Shown here: piece after piece, positions 9,861 to 20,802 of the stretch
Position numbering within the stretch: the first letter of the stretch is position 1
Layout: every line of letters starts with the position of its first letter
Position numbers and translations under genes: made by a program
Assembly (NCBI GenBank): GCA_900169235.1
Contig: FWCC01000138.1
Location: 1-64,000 of the forward strand
DNA from: Zarea fungicola
Taxonomy: Eukaryota > Ascomycota > Sordariomycetes > Hypocreales > Cordycipitaceae
Direction: 5' to 3'
DNA: 64,000 bases
The notes under the pieces: model-generated
What the model was told of the DNA's origin: nothing
The model's database searches: none
Seen by the model: only the letters and a program-made list of their open reading frames with translations

Positions 9861-10426
9861 ATCCCTTTTCACCAGGACTATCTAGATTAAGATTCTGTGA
9901 CGGATTAATCCGGAAGGGCACTCGCCCGATGGCCTAGTCGTTGCTTTGCCATCATGTATTCGACCTTGGTCTCAAAGTCCTATGCTCGTCAGTGGCCCTT
10001 GCAGTCAAAATCGTGGACGGTGTCCAAAACCACAGACATCAAGTGTATTAAGTAGGTAAGCCCACCAATAGGTTTCGGTATATACCCGGACACAAGACGA
10101 CAGCCGATGGGTGCTGGTCTAAATTTTGTGCTAGCCCCGTATTTTGGTTACTACCGTGTGTGTGAATCTCGCTTCTGCCAAGGACGCCGTTATTGAGCGA
10201 ACCTCTCACCCCAATAACAGTATCATCATAATCCTTTTGCTATGTTCGCCGCCAAAATCATCGTGCATTGGCATCAATTTCTGAAAGGTTGGGCATCTTA
10301 CGAACGGTCGATCGAATCCATCGATTTATTCGATGCCAATTCTTACTGTCAAATTGAACAGGGTCCATATGATTCAAACCGAATCATGTAAAGTAGCGTT
10401 TCGAAAGATTCGATTCAGCAGATGTT
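9861..10426. other. Intergenic, nothing recognised
   Basis: No coding frame or repeat I can support. The segment separates the Ras-like fragment from the 3' end of the F-box-like gene. Confidence 0.5.
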
Positions 10427-11654
10427 CTATTCGGTAGATTCGATATATGTCCAACCCAGATTCTCTGTACTTGCAGATTCCTCATCCGCATGCGCAAGAT
10501 CCCACTCCTTCTTCCCCTTCCAATCCTGGGCATCCAAAAACGTCGCAATAGCGTCATCTATCACATTATTAACCATTGATGGAGAAATGGGACCACGGTA
10601 GAGATGTAGAGAAGAATCCCGCCAGTTGACTCACTGTGCTCTCGCAAGTGCTCCACCTCCAAAGGAGATCGGTACACATGCCTCACAAAATTCTTCAACC
10701 CGTCTGAAGGAGTATCTCTCGAGCCGTATAATCTATAGCGCAGAATTTCCGTATAGTATCGTTCGGCCAGGTACTCCTCAAACGTCAAGGCGCTTAGCAC
10801 AAAGTCTTCTTTCGGCACCCGCACCACCCCAGCGCCGCTGCCATCCTCATTTTGTGATGCCTTGCTTCATCCTCTTCGGCCACATAAAGATCCACAAACG
10901 AAAACAGGACGCAGTGGTGGCAGCTTACAGGGCTCAAGTACAAATACGCAAAACCGCAAGCTTGCTGGTCCATGTGAAATCCGACAATGTATCCGCCCTC
11001 TCCGTCATCCAGCTCTGGAGGACACGGAATCATCTCGCGCAGGTCGAAGAACCACGCCCTGGTGCTGGCCATGCGGTGATGGAACTGCGCGCTGCTTACA
11101 AAGGGCACGAATCCGGGGGGGAGCACGAGTCCCCGCTCCTCAGCCTGCTCGGTTAGGACTCGAACGTCTTCTTCCTCCGCAAGGCGCTTGTCACCTTCAT
11201 GGCCTGTATAGACGGCCACCCTCTCGTAGAGCACTTTACCCAGCGGCTCCAGCCAGAAAAGCGACCCGTCCAGCTTCATCCACGGCCGCAGCTCAGCCGG
11301 CGAGCTGCGAATGTACGGACCTCCCCCCGGATCGAGACCGAAGGCTTTGTACTCATTGTGCGGAATCTCCTCGAAGCCAGTGTATTCGCTAGTGTCAGCC
11401 TCTAAAGCCTGGATGTGGCCAGGAAAGGATGGGAGTAGGCACTGGGTGCCGCGGTTGTTGATCTTTGGGGACTGGAACAGCTTGCTCATATGTCGGGCAT
11501 TTCGGACCCATTCTTTATGGGGCAACAGCAGGATAATAGAAGCGTTATACAGGGTCTTGTTGAATGTTTTGGCGACGCATTCAAGATCAAAGACGTTGAG
11601 GGGCTCTAAGACGGCAAGCAGGAGTTCAACCGATAGGTTGGTGATGGTTGTCAT
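10427..11654 (-). CDS. F-box-like protein, frame break or extra intron
   Basis: The start is the Met at 11654; residues 1-45 (TNLSVELLLAVLEPLNVFDLE) look like an F-box. The following region resembles fungal F-box/SMI1-type proteins (DLREMIPCPPELDDGEGG, GFHMDQQACGFAYLYL). The first frame ends at 10794, but clear coding continues in another frame (VVRVPKEDFVLSALTFEEYLA). A good intron, 10558-10634 (GTGAGT donor, TAG acceptor), then joins the last exon 10427-10557, ending GWTYIESTE. The frame change near 10830-10870 could be an indel. It could also be a 68-bp intron with donor GTAAGC after the codons for YLYLSP and acceptor AAG before GCATCAC, which would remove the plausible segment CVLFSFVDLYVAEEDEA. 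I favour the indel slightly. The substrate-adaptor role is from the family only. Confidence 0.6.
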
Positions 11655-13140
11655 TGCGGGTCACGTGGCAGAGTGTCTGGGTGTCTGGGTGAGTGGCGAA
11701 TTATCACAGCGGTCGCTAAAGTTTGTTTCGGCTTAGATGCGTCAATTACCCCGATATGTATATATTTGTTGCAATCTAGTGGTTTTTTTTGGCTGAGAGG
11801 AGAGGAGGGAGGAGGCAGAGAGGAGCGTGAATGCGTGACTGTGAGTGAATGTGGCGTGAATGTCATCTCAGCCGCAGCAGTTCGGTATTAGTTTCAAGAA
11901 GACCCTTAAGGCGGGTCTTTGTACGAAGGTTATGGTGCCGATTGCCTCATTAATAATAAGGGAGCTGGCAAACGATATTTGCAAAGACCGCTTAAGTGCT
12001 GAGGGAGATTGTTGCACGGTGACAGAATAACTCAAATAGGTAGCTCGGACCGACATGACGGATCCCAGCCTCGGCGGAAACCAAACCCCCGAAGCGGTCT
12101 GCAACGAGATGATCTTTTTAAAGAAGAAACTAAGGGAAATATACTGTTAATATATTATTTAATAGCTCTAGTTCTTGTAGTAAATATAGTATAAGCTCGA
12201 CTTTTATATAATATGGAAATTCCTTGGGCTGCTGTGCTTGCTCTTGGAAGAGGGAAGTGGTGCAGAGATAGAAAATAGCGTTAAGAACGCACTGTACATT
12301 GGGAGGCAGCAGCGGACATGCGCGTTTGGAACTGTGCCGTGCTGGACATGGGTTATAATTGCAGCTAAAGTCAGCACAATAGCATATCAGGCTTCAGAGG
12401 GGATAATATATAATTTATCAATTCCAGACCGAGGTTTAAGCGCATAGTAGTTTTTGGGTCGTGCAAGGCATAAATGTCAGGCTAAATTGGACAACGCACA
12501 ATGCAAAATTGGTGGTGCAAATAGGCAGCCTAAAACCACGCAGTAGGGTTCTTACCAGCCACAGACTAAATTTCCCCTTTATCCATAGATAGCAATTCAT
12601 TAAGTAACCACTAACGTATACGTTAAGTGAAGGTCTCTAGGTACATGAGATAATGACTATAACATCATGTCGAACCAACACTATCGGTGCACAAAGTTTT
12701 GTCAGCACCTAATGAAAATCAGGCTCTAAAGTCTATATAGGGTAATATGCATTTATTTGTTTATTTGTTTATCACGATGGAAGCTTCTAGAGCTGTAGGC
12801 TAAAGCGGTAAATAGTCTACCAGTGTGTCTAGTCAGACTCATTTCGAGTGATATGGCGCCATCAAAGGCCAAGACCAATGGCCAAGCGCGATCGGGTTGC
12901 AAGCCACGGTATTTAGCGGCTGGCGACTTCGGCCCGACCATTATGTAGAACTTGCCTCGCTAAACTTCCCAAGTTTAATTAAATACTTCGCATGCTACAA
13001 AGTTGGAACGGTTCATCGCTCGGAAGATGATGCTCAAGGGGGCAAGCCTATGGTTATTGGACCGTCAACCCACAGAATGCGGTATCTCAAGCTAAAGCAG
13101 AAATAGCCATTGTAAGTTTTTTTTGGTACCCTTGAACATC
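11655..13140. other. Intergenic with dispersed repeat copy
   Basis: No convincing gene. Contains the second copy of the dispersed repeat (12569-12688) and simple A/T-rich sequence. The first 200 bases are the likely promoter of the F-box-like gene, with a GA-rich run near 11795-11830. Confidence 0.5.
12569..12688 (+). repeat. Diverged dispersed repeat, copy 2
   Basis: Counterpart of 4817-4935, same orientation. It keeps AAATTTCCCC, CATAGATAGCAATT, ACGTATACGTTAAG and TGTCGAACCAACACTATCGGT. This copy is richer in A/T than copy 1. Confidence 0.7.
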
Positions 13141-13148
13141 TATAAATA
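13141..13148 (+). promoter_or_regulatory. TATA box of secreted-protein gene
   Basis: TATAAATA lies 122 bases upstream of the ATG at 13263 and is followed by a pyrimidine-rich leader (CTCCTCTTCCCTCCC). Confidence 0.5.
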
Positions 13149-13262
13149 CAACTCCTCTTCCCTCCCAATGAACAAAGTTTTTTTCTTATTATTTCAAAAC
13201 ACCAAATAGTCCTGCTGAAACCGAGAATTGCAACTTACCAACATTGATACTTCGCAGGCACT

Positions 13263-13874
13263 ATGCTCTCCACGTTCTTGCTTCTAGCGGCTCTTCCCTT
13301 TCAAGTTGCCCGAGCCGACTCTGGGACCTGCGGCGCACTTCACACCGCTGATGGGGTAAACGCTGCTCACGGTTGCTGGTCGCAGCACTCCTGGGATATC
13401 TTCTGGGGGATCCGCCAAAACATGTGCAGCAAATCTGTTCAGGCTCCCTCCAATCAAAAGCTTATATGGGATTGGACTAAAGACGAAGCTCACGGACAAA
13501 TTGCCTTGCAGCCTGGCATGACGAACTCGCGCTGTTGGGACGCGTTTTGGGATATTATATGGAGCTGCTTTGATTCACAAAAAGCTGACACCGTTGGGGA
13601 CGGTGTTACTCATGAAACTGGGCAGTGGACTACAGATGTCACCCAGAAGGAATGGTACTGGCTATATGGTCGTACCAGCGCCGGCTGGTGCACGGGGTGC
13701 GAGAAGGCCTGTCAAAAGAAGCGATCGCTGAATGTACAGCCGATGAGGAGATATGATCCTGCTGAATGGGAGGCTATACGTCAAATAAGTGCCGATGAAC
13801 AGGCTGCAATTGAGGCAGGCAATGCGACTGATCACAGGAAACGTCTTGGCATTTTCTCAAGTCAGGATGCCTAA
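13263..13874 (+). CDS. Secreted cysteine-rich protein with possible kexin site
   Basis: The protein has 203 residues and no intron. A signal peptide of about 18 residues (MLSTFLLLAALPFQVARA) is followed by a mature region with eight cysteines (in GTC, HGC, NMC, SRC, WSC, WC-TGC and KAC contexts), enough for four disulfides. It is very rich in tryptophan (CWSQHSWDIFWGIR, CWDAFWDIIWSC, KEWYWLYG). The two CW..(S/A)..WDI.W segments look like an internal duplication. A basic site KKRS near residue 155 could be cut by a Kex2-type protease, releasing a C-terminal peptide of about 48 residues without cysteines and with a glycosylation sequon NAT. I do not recognise a named family; an effector or surface role is inference. 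TATA box at 13141. Confidence 0.75.
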   Translation: MLSTFLLLAALPFQVARADSGTCGALHTADGVNAAHGCWSQHSWDIFWGIRQNMCSKSVQAPSNQKLIWDWTKDEAHGQIALQPGMTNSRCWDAFWDIIWSCFDSQKADTVGDGVTHETGQWTTDVTQKEWYWLYGRTSAGWCTGCEKACQKKRSLNVQPMRRYDPAEWEAIRQISADEQAAIEAGNATDHRKRLGIFSSQDA

Positions 13875-14971
13875 GATTTGTTCAGTGACTATATAGAAGT
13901 ATTCTATAGAAGTAGAATAGCTAGCGTTCTTTAAGGACACGTTAAGGCGGCGCTGGCCTGTTTGGGCAGTGACCGGTGTGAGTCGGTGTCGCACAGGGAA
14001 CTCGGCTGTATAAATCTACAGCAGGTAGCAAGAAATTTCGAAACAAAAAAAATACCGACCACGCCATTAGCTGAACAAGTCCGATCGAACTCGGTTATCG
14101 TAACCGGGGCGCACTTCATTTTAACATGGCGAGCCAATCAGGTCTTTGGGCAGTGTCAGGTTCACTATATATTTCTTAATATAGGGCATTTTCCAAGTAT
14201 TCAACAATAGCCAAGTATTAGAAAGGCTATGTATAAAAGGACAATAGTAGTAAGCTTTTAAAAGGATACACCAACAGTGTCTCGGAAGCTCGGAAGCACA
14301 AGTTTTTGCAATCTCTCATGACCGCACATCTGAGCAGCGGGTTAAAGGATTCATTCTTTGGACCAATTTGCAGCTTTGCTTGCATCTTGGCGAGAGAATT
14401 AATGGACGCCACACCGCAGCCTAATTGCGACCCCTCCAAGAGCAACTCCGAACATGTCGTACCTCCGAGGGTTAGAGCCGGAGAAGCAATCAAGAACTAA
14501 ACTATTTCACTGAACATGGAGTCTTTAACACCAGTAGCCAATTTACCATGACAGCCGAGCACAAGGCCATCGTTTTCATTACTAGTCCCAATAGTGGCAT
14601 ACGTTTCAAGATTGTCAAGGCATATGCCCAATCACTCGCGCTGCTATGTCTAGGGTCATTGTTAACCTGTAGCCATTAGGTAACATTACAACTAGATTAA
14701 TGCTATATTTTATGCTGATAGAATTACATTCCTAAAAGGACCTTGACGAACAGGAAAATTAGCAAATTTTGTGAGTTCCGAAACCCCGGTCCAAGCCAGC
14801 GGTGGTGATTTCCACTCCTTGAAAAGGGTTCCAACGAAGCATATACGACAACCCGCCCAAAATCAGGCTAGTCAGGACACACGTCATAGCTAAATGTACA
14901 AAATTCATCGCAGACTGAAAAATGCGCCTAAATCTCACCTATTGAAATCTCTCCTGGTTCTCTCGAACGCA
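13875..14971. other. Intergenic, nothing recognised
   Basis: About 1.1 kb between the secreted protein and the 3' end of the LRR-like gene. Short frames show no family motif. Confidence 0.5.
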
Positions 14972-16562
14972 TCACTCCGCTTCCTTCCATGTCAAATCTC
15001 GCTCGATGCCCTGCCACATAGTCTCTTCATGCGGCTCCGACCCAAAGATGAGCTCAATGTCATCTACCGTCTTGTCCACGCCCCGCATCTCGACCAGCTT
15101 GGGCAGGAGCTCAGCCTTGCGCTCAACAAAGTCGGCGATATGGGCGTCAAGTTCATGGTCTTGGCCGCGGATATAGCCATACAGGCAGAGGTATTCGAGG
15201 CTCGAGGGCAGCACATCCGCGAGCCGGAAGGGCGGCCTGGCACCGACCAACGTGCGCACGCTGATGGACAGGTGCGTGAGCTTGCGGAACTCGCGGAACG
15301 AGCTGATTGTCTTGCCAGTGGGCTTTCCAATGATCTTGCCAAACACGCTGTCAGGCGGGGGCACCGGTGATGACGGCAACGACACATCGCCGCCATCTTG
15401 CGCGGCGCGGGTAGCGGCGAGCTCGCGGTCCATCCGTAGGTAATCTGCGCCGTATTGTTCCACCTCCCAGTCGTCGTCGCCTTCATCCTCCTCATCGTGA
15501 CTGTCCCAGTCGTGGGTGAAGATGGATAGGTCAATGTCGAGGCGCTTCAATGTGTGGCGGTGGCGCCAGAGGCTCTGGCTAACAACAGCTTTGGACATCA
15601 TGGGCATGCCACCGTCGGTGTTCACGACACCGCCGACAGACAGCGTGAAGCTCTCCAGCGCCCGCGGGATGCTGAGCATCTTCTTCACCCACCCGTCGTC
15701 AATGTCCAAGTGTGTGATGCTCAGCTCCGTCATGCTGCTGGTGCCGGGCACGGCGAGATTCCAATTGGGCTGGTAGACCTGCGCGTTGTCCACGGCAAAG
15801 CGCTGGAGGCTAGGCAGGCGGTGGACAAGCTGCATGTGCTCCATGAGCTCCACGGACGGCGTCCAGCCGTAGTAGTTGTGCGTGAGAACCTCAACGCGGG
15901 AGGAGGCCATAGTTGGAGCGCAGCAAGTACTCGCGCAGGAGCAGGCTGCCGTCGCTAATTGGACCGAGGTAGAGCGTCTCGATATTGTCGCACATGGAGA
16001 GTAGCAGCACTGCGGCCGTGAGCTGCCACTGGGCCTCGAACCGCGAGCCATCGTTCGTGAGCAAGTGGTAGCACCCCTCATCTATCGTCTCGCCGCCCGC
16101 GTCCGGCGCCGCCGTCGCCCGCCACTGCAGGGCGCGGGCCATTGTGGCGGTGCGAGCCTCATCCATGCCGAGATTGAGGACGCGGCGGCGCAGCGCGGGG
16201 TAGACAGCGTCGCCCTCGGGGACATCCGAGAGCGTAATGTGGTCGAGGTTCGGTGACTCCTCCGGCGGGTTGCGCGACCGCGATCTCTCAAAGTCGAGGA
16301 CCAGCTCCGTCACGCGCGGCGCGAGGGTCGAGTCACGCACAAAGGACGCGAGGAGAGGGTAGAGGCGCGGGTTGTCGGGGCCACCGTCGGGGACGCCAAC
16401 GCGGCTATATGCAGTCGCGGGAGAGGCCATGCTGCTCATCATCATGGGCGACGACGCAAATTGGTGTACAAGAGGTGGTGCGTGGCTGGCGGCGGCAAGT
16501 AACGGTGTGGCGGCGAGGCAGTTAAGTAGGCCCCGACGGAGCCAAACTTTCGTGAGCATCAT
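14972..16562 (-). pseudogene. LRR-like protein interrupted by a frameshift
   Basis: Two overlapping frames make one protein of fungal leucine-rich-repeat/F-box type. The first (Met at 16562 or 16559) contains RLYPLLASFVRDSTLAPRV, TELVLDFERS and NIETLYLGPIS and stops at 15891 after NYGLLPR. The second resumes at once with VEVLTHNYYGWTPSVELMEH, then repeat-like strands (SMTELSITHLDIDD, RKLTHLSISVRTL, SLEYLCLYGYI) and ends at 14972. NYGLLPR and VEVLTHN are continuous in sense, and no usable splice pair spans the break, so a single-base indel near 15893-15905 is the simplest cause. The usual N-terminal F-box is not visible; the start is an Ala/Leu-rich stretch. An acidic loop (DSHDEEDEGDDDWE) interrupts the repeats. 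It may be a real pseudogene or a sequencing error in GC-rich sequence. Confidence 0.65.
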
Positions 16563-17604
16563 CAGGCAGGCAGCAATGAGAGGCCCAGGTGAATGCTCGT
16601 GAATGATGCCGATGCTTAGATGGGGTAAGTTCACGCGAGCAACACCAGGTGGTGTCTCATGAAGAACTGGAATCAAGCGTGCATTCTGCTGCCTACTAGT
16701 TAACTAGATGAACGTCCACCTAAACGGCTCGTCACTCACCGACACTTTCCCGATCTTTCAGTCGTAACAGCAAGTCTGCTGCAAACATTTCATCCATCCT
16801 CAGGGGTGCTCCAAACAACCTGGCTGAGAGCGCCAAGCCAGTTAGCGCCCCGTAGTCATTAGGCAGGTTAGCAAGCAGGCAGTCGGGTGGTAAATTGGAT
16901 CGATCACTGCGCAGATGAATGAAGAAACGCAATGGCATAATGAGAATAAAGTCTATTCCTACTTATTCTATAAAAGAAATAATACAATAAGGGATGCGTG
17001 CCTCTTTATATAGGCCTTCTTAACTAAATGTTATGTTCTTTTTCATTAACGTAGTTCGTAGGTAAGCGTGCGACATATGTCCAAGTTGGACCCTGAAGCC
17101 GAAAAATCACATCAACTACTGTATGACTGGCTGGTTGTTTATTAGTTGAACCATCTTTGTGTCCAAGCTATACCTTGTATAAATGAATGGCAGTCACCTA
17201 ACAAACAGAGCAGAGTAGTCGGCCGTAAGGCCAAGGGAGATGTTAACGGAGCGCACGCCAAAAACCTTGTGACAAGCAACCTCGTGATTTAGTAACTACC
17301 TAGGCCACGTCTAGAGCGCTGCGCGTATATTACCCGAGATATTTACATAATGTATCAAACAACCAGAACCCTTCTTTCGATACCATATGGAGGAGGATAT
17401 ATCTGAATGCGACAGTGGGCTCCAGCTCTAGGGTACCAAATCTTTGCAACTGTTCCACGACTTGGGGTGGAGAGATGTTTATAGGTTGGTTCATATCTAT
17501 ACATCCGGAAAGTAGTTGCCAAAATTTCACGTTGAAAAAGCAAATGCAAATAAATTATTAACCATGACAATCACCATCAGTGTAAAGATGGCACGGTTAG
17601 TCTC
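16563..17604. other. Intergenic, nothing recognised
   Basis: Upstream region of the LRR-like gene and downstream region of the copper transporter. A 68-residue frame on the minus strand at 16732-16938 has no recognisable motif. Confidence 0.5.
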
Positions 17605-18212
17605 TCAGCCACAGCAGACTGTGGCCTCATCAATACCCTTTGTCTCAGAATGCGGCTCATCTCTATCATCGATCGCGACAACCAGCCAATCACAAAAGAA
17701 TTTGCCCAGCCCGGCTCCGATAAAGATTGAAATAAGGACATAAACATTAAAGTACATGGCCAGCAGCATGACAATGTATGCTGCCGCAAATGTGATTGCG
17801 TGTATTACTGCGCGGATGAGCTGCTGAAATGGCGTCGCCCGGAAAGTCAAGGCGCGCGGTGCGGCCACAAAGTCGCCCGAAGTGCCCTCAGGAACTAAAC
17901 CATCCCTTTGAATGGCTGCTTGTCGCTGGAACTGGCGATGGAGCAAGTCATCGAACTGCTTGCCCATGCGGCGAAAGAACTCGACGAGGACAACGAGTAG
18001 GACGATGCCGATGCAGGTGGCTGCGAACATGCCATTATTTTTGATATGCCAGCCTGATGATAGGAAGCAGGCATCTACAGTATAGAAGTTGAAGAGCATC
18101 TGGGAGATGTCAGTTCTTGTCAGTTCTTGTCAGAAATTGACGGTGATAGCAGAGCACGTACCGAAATCTTGCATTGGGCAATGCCGTCGCTGGAGCCATG
18201 GCCCATATCCAT
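17605..18212 (-). CDS. Ctr-family copper transporter
   Basis: Two exons, 18162-18212 and 17605-18099, separated by a 62-bp intron (donor GTACGT, acceptor CTCCCAG, branch ACTGACAT), give 181 residues. The short first exon begins MDMGHGSSDG, the Met/His-rich extracellular end of Ctr proteins. Three helices follow: about 40-62, 115-137 and 138-160. Helix 2 carries the copper-filter signature MLLAM (MxxxM) and helix 3 the packing motif GAGLG (GxxxG). The segment CFLSSGWHI before helix 1 is typical of fungal Ctr members. It would import Cu(I) as a trimer at the plasma membrane or vacuole. It is divergent from the ferric/cupric reductase 613 bases away, which would supply reduced copper. Confidence 0.92.
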
Positions 18213-18825
18213 CCTCGCAACGAATAATTTCGAGGGTATCTATTGGAGATCGAGTTGATAGTTGTAGCCGAGCTGCGCTCCGTCACTTTATCTGTGGATG
18301 GTATGTTTCTTGTAAACAGGTTGCGACGAACTGGCGCGGGCTATGGGAGAGATCCACGCTACTGCAACAACGAATGTCAAGTGTGATATATCGTGGCGTG
18401 GGTTTTCTCCAGACTTATAGTTAAAAATTGTAGGGAATAAGCAAGGGCATTGGCCAGCACTTGCAGACGCCATATCGAAACTTGCTCAACGTACTCTGGC
18501 TGCTGCGCTTGGAAATGCTAGCGGTGGAGGGACTCGTCCCGCCACGAATTTATTGGGGGAGAAACTGTCTCAATCATGCTCAACTCCGCCAGTGCACCGG
18601 GTCGCCACCAAAGAAAGGGTTCGACAAGGCTAATCTTGGGCCTGAGAACCCTGGTCCAAAAACCATGTTCCTGTTATTTATATTTAATGGGCCCGGTCGC
18701 GTCTGGTTACTTGTATGTTACTTCGAGTCTGGGTTTAACACTAACTTTACTTCCTTTTTGCTGCGAATATCACAGTGTCTATCTGCGACCGTTGCGAAAT
18801 CATTTCTAGTAGTGGCATCTTCAAC
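18213..18825. promoter_or_regulatory. Shared divergent promoter, copper transporter/metalloreductase
   Basis: This 613-bp region separates the two start codons. It contains TTTATCTG (CAGATAAA on the other strand), a GATA-type core like that bound by iron-regulating SreA/SRE factors. CTTGCTCA near 18481 differs by one base from the Mac1-type copper element. Both matches are short and may be chance; co-regulation is inference. Confidence 0.4.
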
Positions 18826-20802
18826 ATGGAAGCCTCAAAAATGATAGCTGCTCGGCACATCCAGAACATGACCGATGCTAAGACCCTTCAACCACACTGG
18901 GGATATGCCGATCGTGTTGTACCGTGCACCAACGACCCAGGCTCGTGTGCCTATCTTGACGTGGTTTACGGCTCGCATGACCGTGGAATGTTGTACTCTG
19001 GAGTTCTATGGCTCGTCATATGTGGAATCCTCCTCGTTTGGGCCTTGCTTAACAACCTAAACCAGCCGCTGGCCTCAACCGAACATGTAGCGTTCTTTTC
19101 CACACACAGATCGGGACTCGGCAAGGTCAGTCGGACAGTAGCTACTCTATCCCGGCAATACCTACTTCCTGACGCTGTGCGATTTGTTTTCGGACGTACA
19201 ACCCGCCTCCAGGTCGCTGTCCTATGCGCTCTCTCTGGCTATCTCCTCATCTTCAGCTTCGTGGGCATTGCCTACAATACCTGGGTCACACCTATTAAAG
19301 GAATGCCAGGTGTATACAACACTCGCACCAGCATAGGCCCGTGGTCGGACCGAATTGGCATTCTCGCCTACGCCCTAACACCACTCTCCATCATGCTTAG
19401 CAGCCGGGAGTCCTTGCTCTCTCTCATTACCGGTGTTCCGTACCAGAGCTTTAATTTCTTGCACCGCTGGCTCGGCTACATTATCTTTGTGCAGAGCGGC
19501 TTGCACACCATATCCTGGTGCATCATCGAGATGCGCCTTTACCAGCCACAGCCTACTGTCGGTCTCACATGGATTAATGAGACATACATGATCTGGGGTG
19601 TCATTGCTATGTTCCTGTTGACAGTTATGGTCGTCCTTAGCACGCCTTGGGGTATCCGGTGGACAGGGTACGAGTTCTTCCGCAAGACGCACTACGTGCT
19701 CGCTATGATCTACATTGGCGCCTGCTGGGGACACTGGGCAAAACTGCAGTGCTTTATGTTGCCGTCACTGATCTTCTGGTTTATCGACCGCGGCGTACGC
19801 CTCGCCCGCACTCTACTCCTGCACTACCGCCATTTTCCCTCTGGAGGTATGGGATTCAAAGTAGCCGAAGCTGCCGTGACGCGGTTTCCCGACGCAGTGC
19901 ATGGCGATGTTATTCGTCTTGATATGGAGAACGATCAAGATCCTTGGAATATCGGTCAGCACTACTACCTATGCTTCACCCAGAGCAGCCTTTGGCAGTC
20001 GCATCCATTCACGCCAATAAACGTGCCGGTAGTTCAGAAGGGGACGGTCAAACACACCTACCTCTTACGAGCGAAGATGGGGGAGACGAAAAAGATAGCT
20101 GAGCTGGCGGCAAGCAAACAACAGGACCCGACAACTTCGATCATTCTCACAGGGCCATATGGTGAGTCGATCATGAGCCGAATCACACCCGGCGCAAACA
20201 TTATCTGTGTCGCTGGAGGGACGGGAATAACATACGTTCTGCCTATTCTCCTCGACCTAGCCCGTCGGCCAATTGTGCCTGATCGCAAATTGGAGCTTAT
20301 ATGGGCCGTGAGGCATGCAGGCGATACAGATTGGGTTCGTGCGGAGCTGGACTCGCTTCATAGGGTGCAAAAAGTGCTCAACCTAAGGATTCGCGTGTTT
20401 GCCACGCGAGAATTGGGTGCTCAGACACCCTCTCCTCAAGAAAAGTTGACTGTCCACGTAAAAGACAGCGGGGCCGAAAGCTCGCAGGCGAATGAAGAGG
20501 TTGGGTCTTTGTCACTACCCTCAATGCCAAATGAAGGTTCTGACCGCAGCATGGAGACGCCGATGGAACCGGTCGGGGGCGTAATAGCCCTTGACAACAG
20601 ACGCCCAGACCTGTCGGAGCTCGTCAATGACTTCACAAGGGAGATAATTCGAGGTCGAACAGCGGTATTTTGTAGTGGTCCAGGGGGCATGATCAGTGAC
20701 TTGAGGAAAATTGTAGCGGGATGTAACTCGGCGTCAAGGGTATGGAGGGGCGATGAGCGGTACGATGTTGAGCTTGTATGCGACGATCGTTTAGAATGGT
20801 AG
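18826..20802 (+). CDS. Ferric/cupric reductase (FRE family)
   Basis: The protein has 658 residues from the ATG at 18826 and no intron. An extracellular N-terminus with three cysteines precedes a helix, then the ferric reductase-like transmembrane domain. The bis-heme histidines are visible as FLHRWLGY and GLHTISW on one helix and KTHYVLAM and WGHWAKL on another. The cytosolic half has an FAD-binding motif (HPFTPINVP), an NADPH-binding segment (TGPYGES, then VAGGTGITYVLPIL) and the C-terminal VFCSGPGGM. A poorly conserved acidic insert (about 540-590) lies before the last motif. It moves electrons from NADPH across the membrane to reduce Fe(III) or Cu(II). The partner is probably the divergent Ctr transporter; no ftr1/fet3-like pair is present. 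Confidence 0.93.
   Translation: MEASKMIAARHIQNMTDAKTLQPHWGYADRVVPCTNDPGSCAYLDVVYGSHDRGMLYSGVLWLVICGILLVWALLNNLNQPLASTEHVAFFSTHRSGLGKVSRTVATLSRQYLLPDAVRFVFGRTTRLQVAVLCALSGYLLIFSFVGIAYNTWVTPIKGMPGVYNTRTSIGPWSDRIGILAYALTPLSIMLSSRESLLSLITGVPYQSFNFLHRWLGYIIFVQSGLHTISWCIIEMRLYQPQPTVGLTWINETYMIWGVIAMFLLTVMVVLSTPWGIRWTGYEFFRKTHYVLAMIYIGACWGHWAKLQCFMLPSLIFWFIDRGVRLARTLLLHYRHFPSGGMGFKVAEAAVTRFPDAVHGDVIRLDMENDQDPWNIGQHYYLCFTQSSLWQSHPFTPINVPVVQKGTVKHTYLLRAKMGETKKIAELAASKQQDPTTSIILTGPYGESIMSRITPGANIICVAGGTGITYVLPILLDLARRPIVPDRKLELIWAVRHAGDTDWVRAELDSLHRVQKVLNLRIRVFATRELGAQTPSPQEKLTVHVKDSGAESSQANEEVGSLSLPSMPNEGSDRSMETPMEPVGGVIALDNRRPDLSELVNDFTREIIRGRTAVFCSGPGGMISDLRKIVAGCNSASRVWRGDERYDVELVCDDRLEW

Noticed and set aside
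9925..9995. Possible tRNA-like sequence (GATGGCCTAGT...)
   Set aside because: It does not fold into a cloverleaf with a proper T-arm GGTTCGANTCC and paired acceptor stem.
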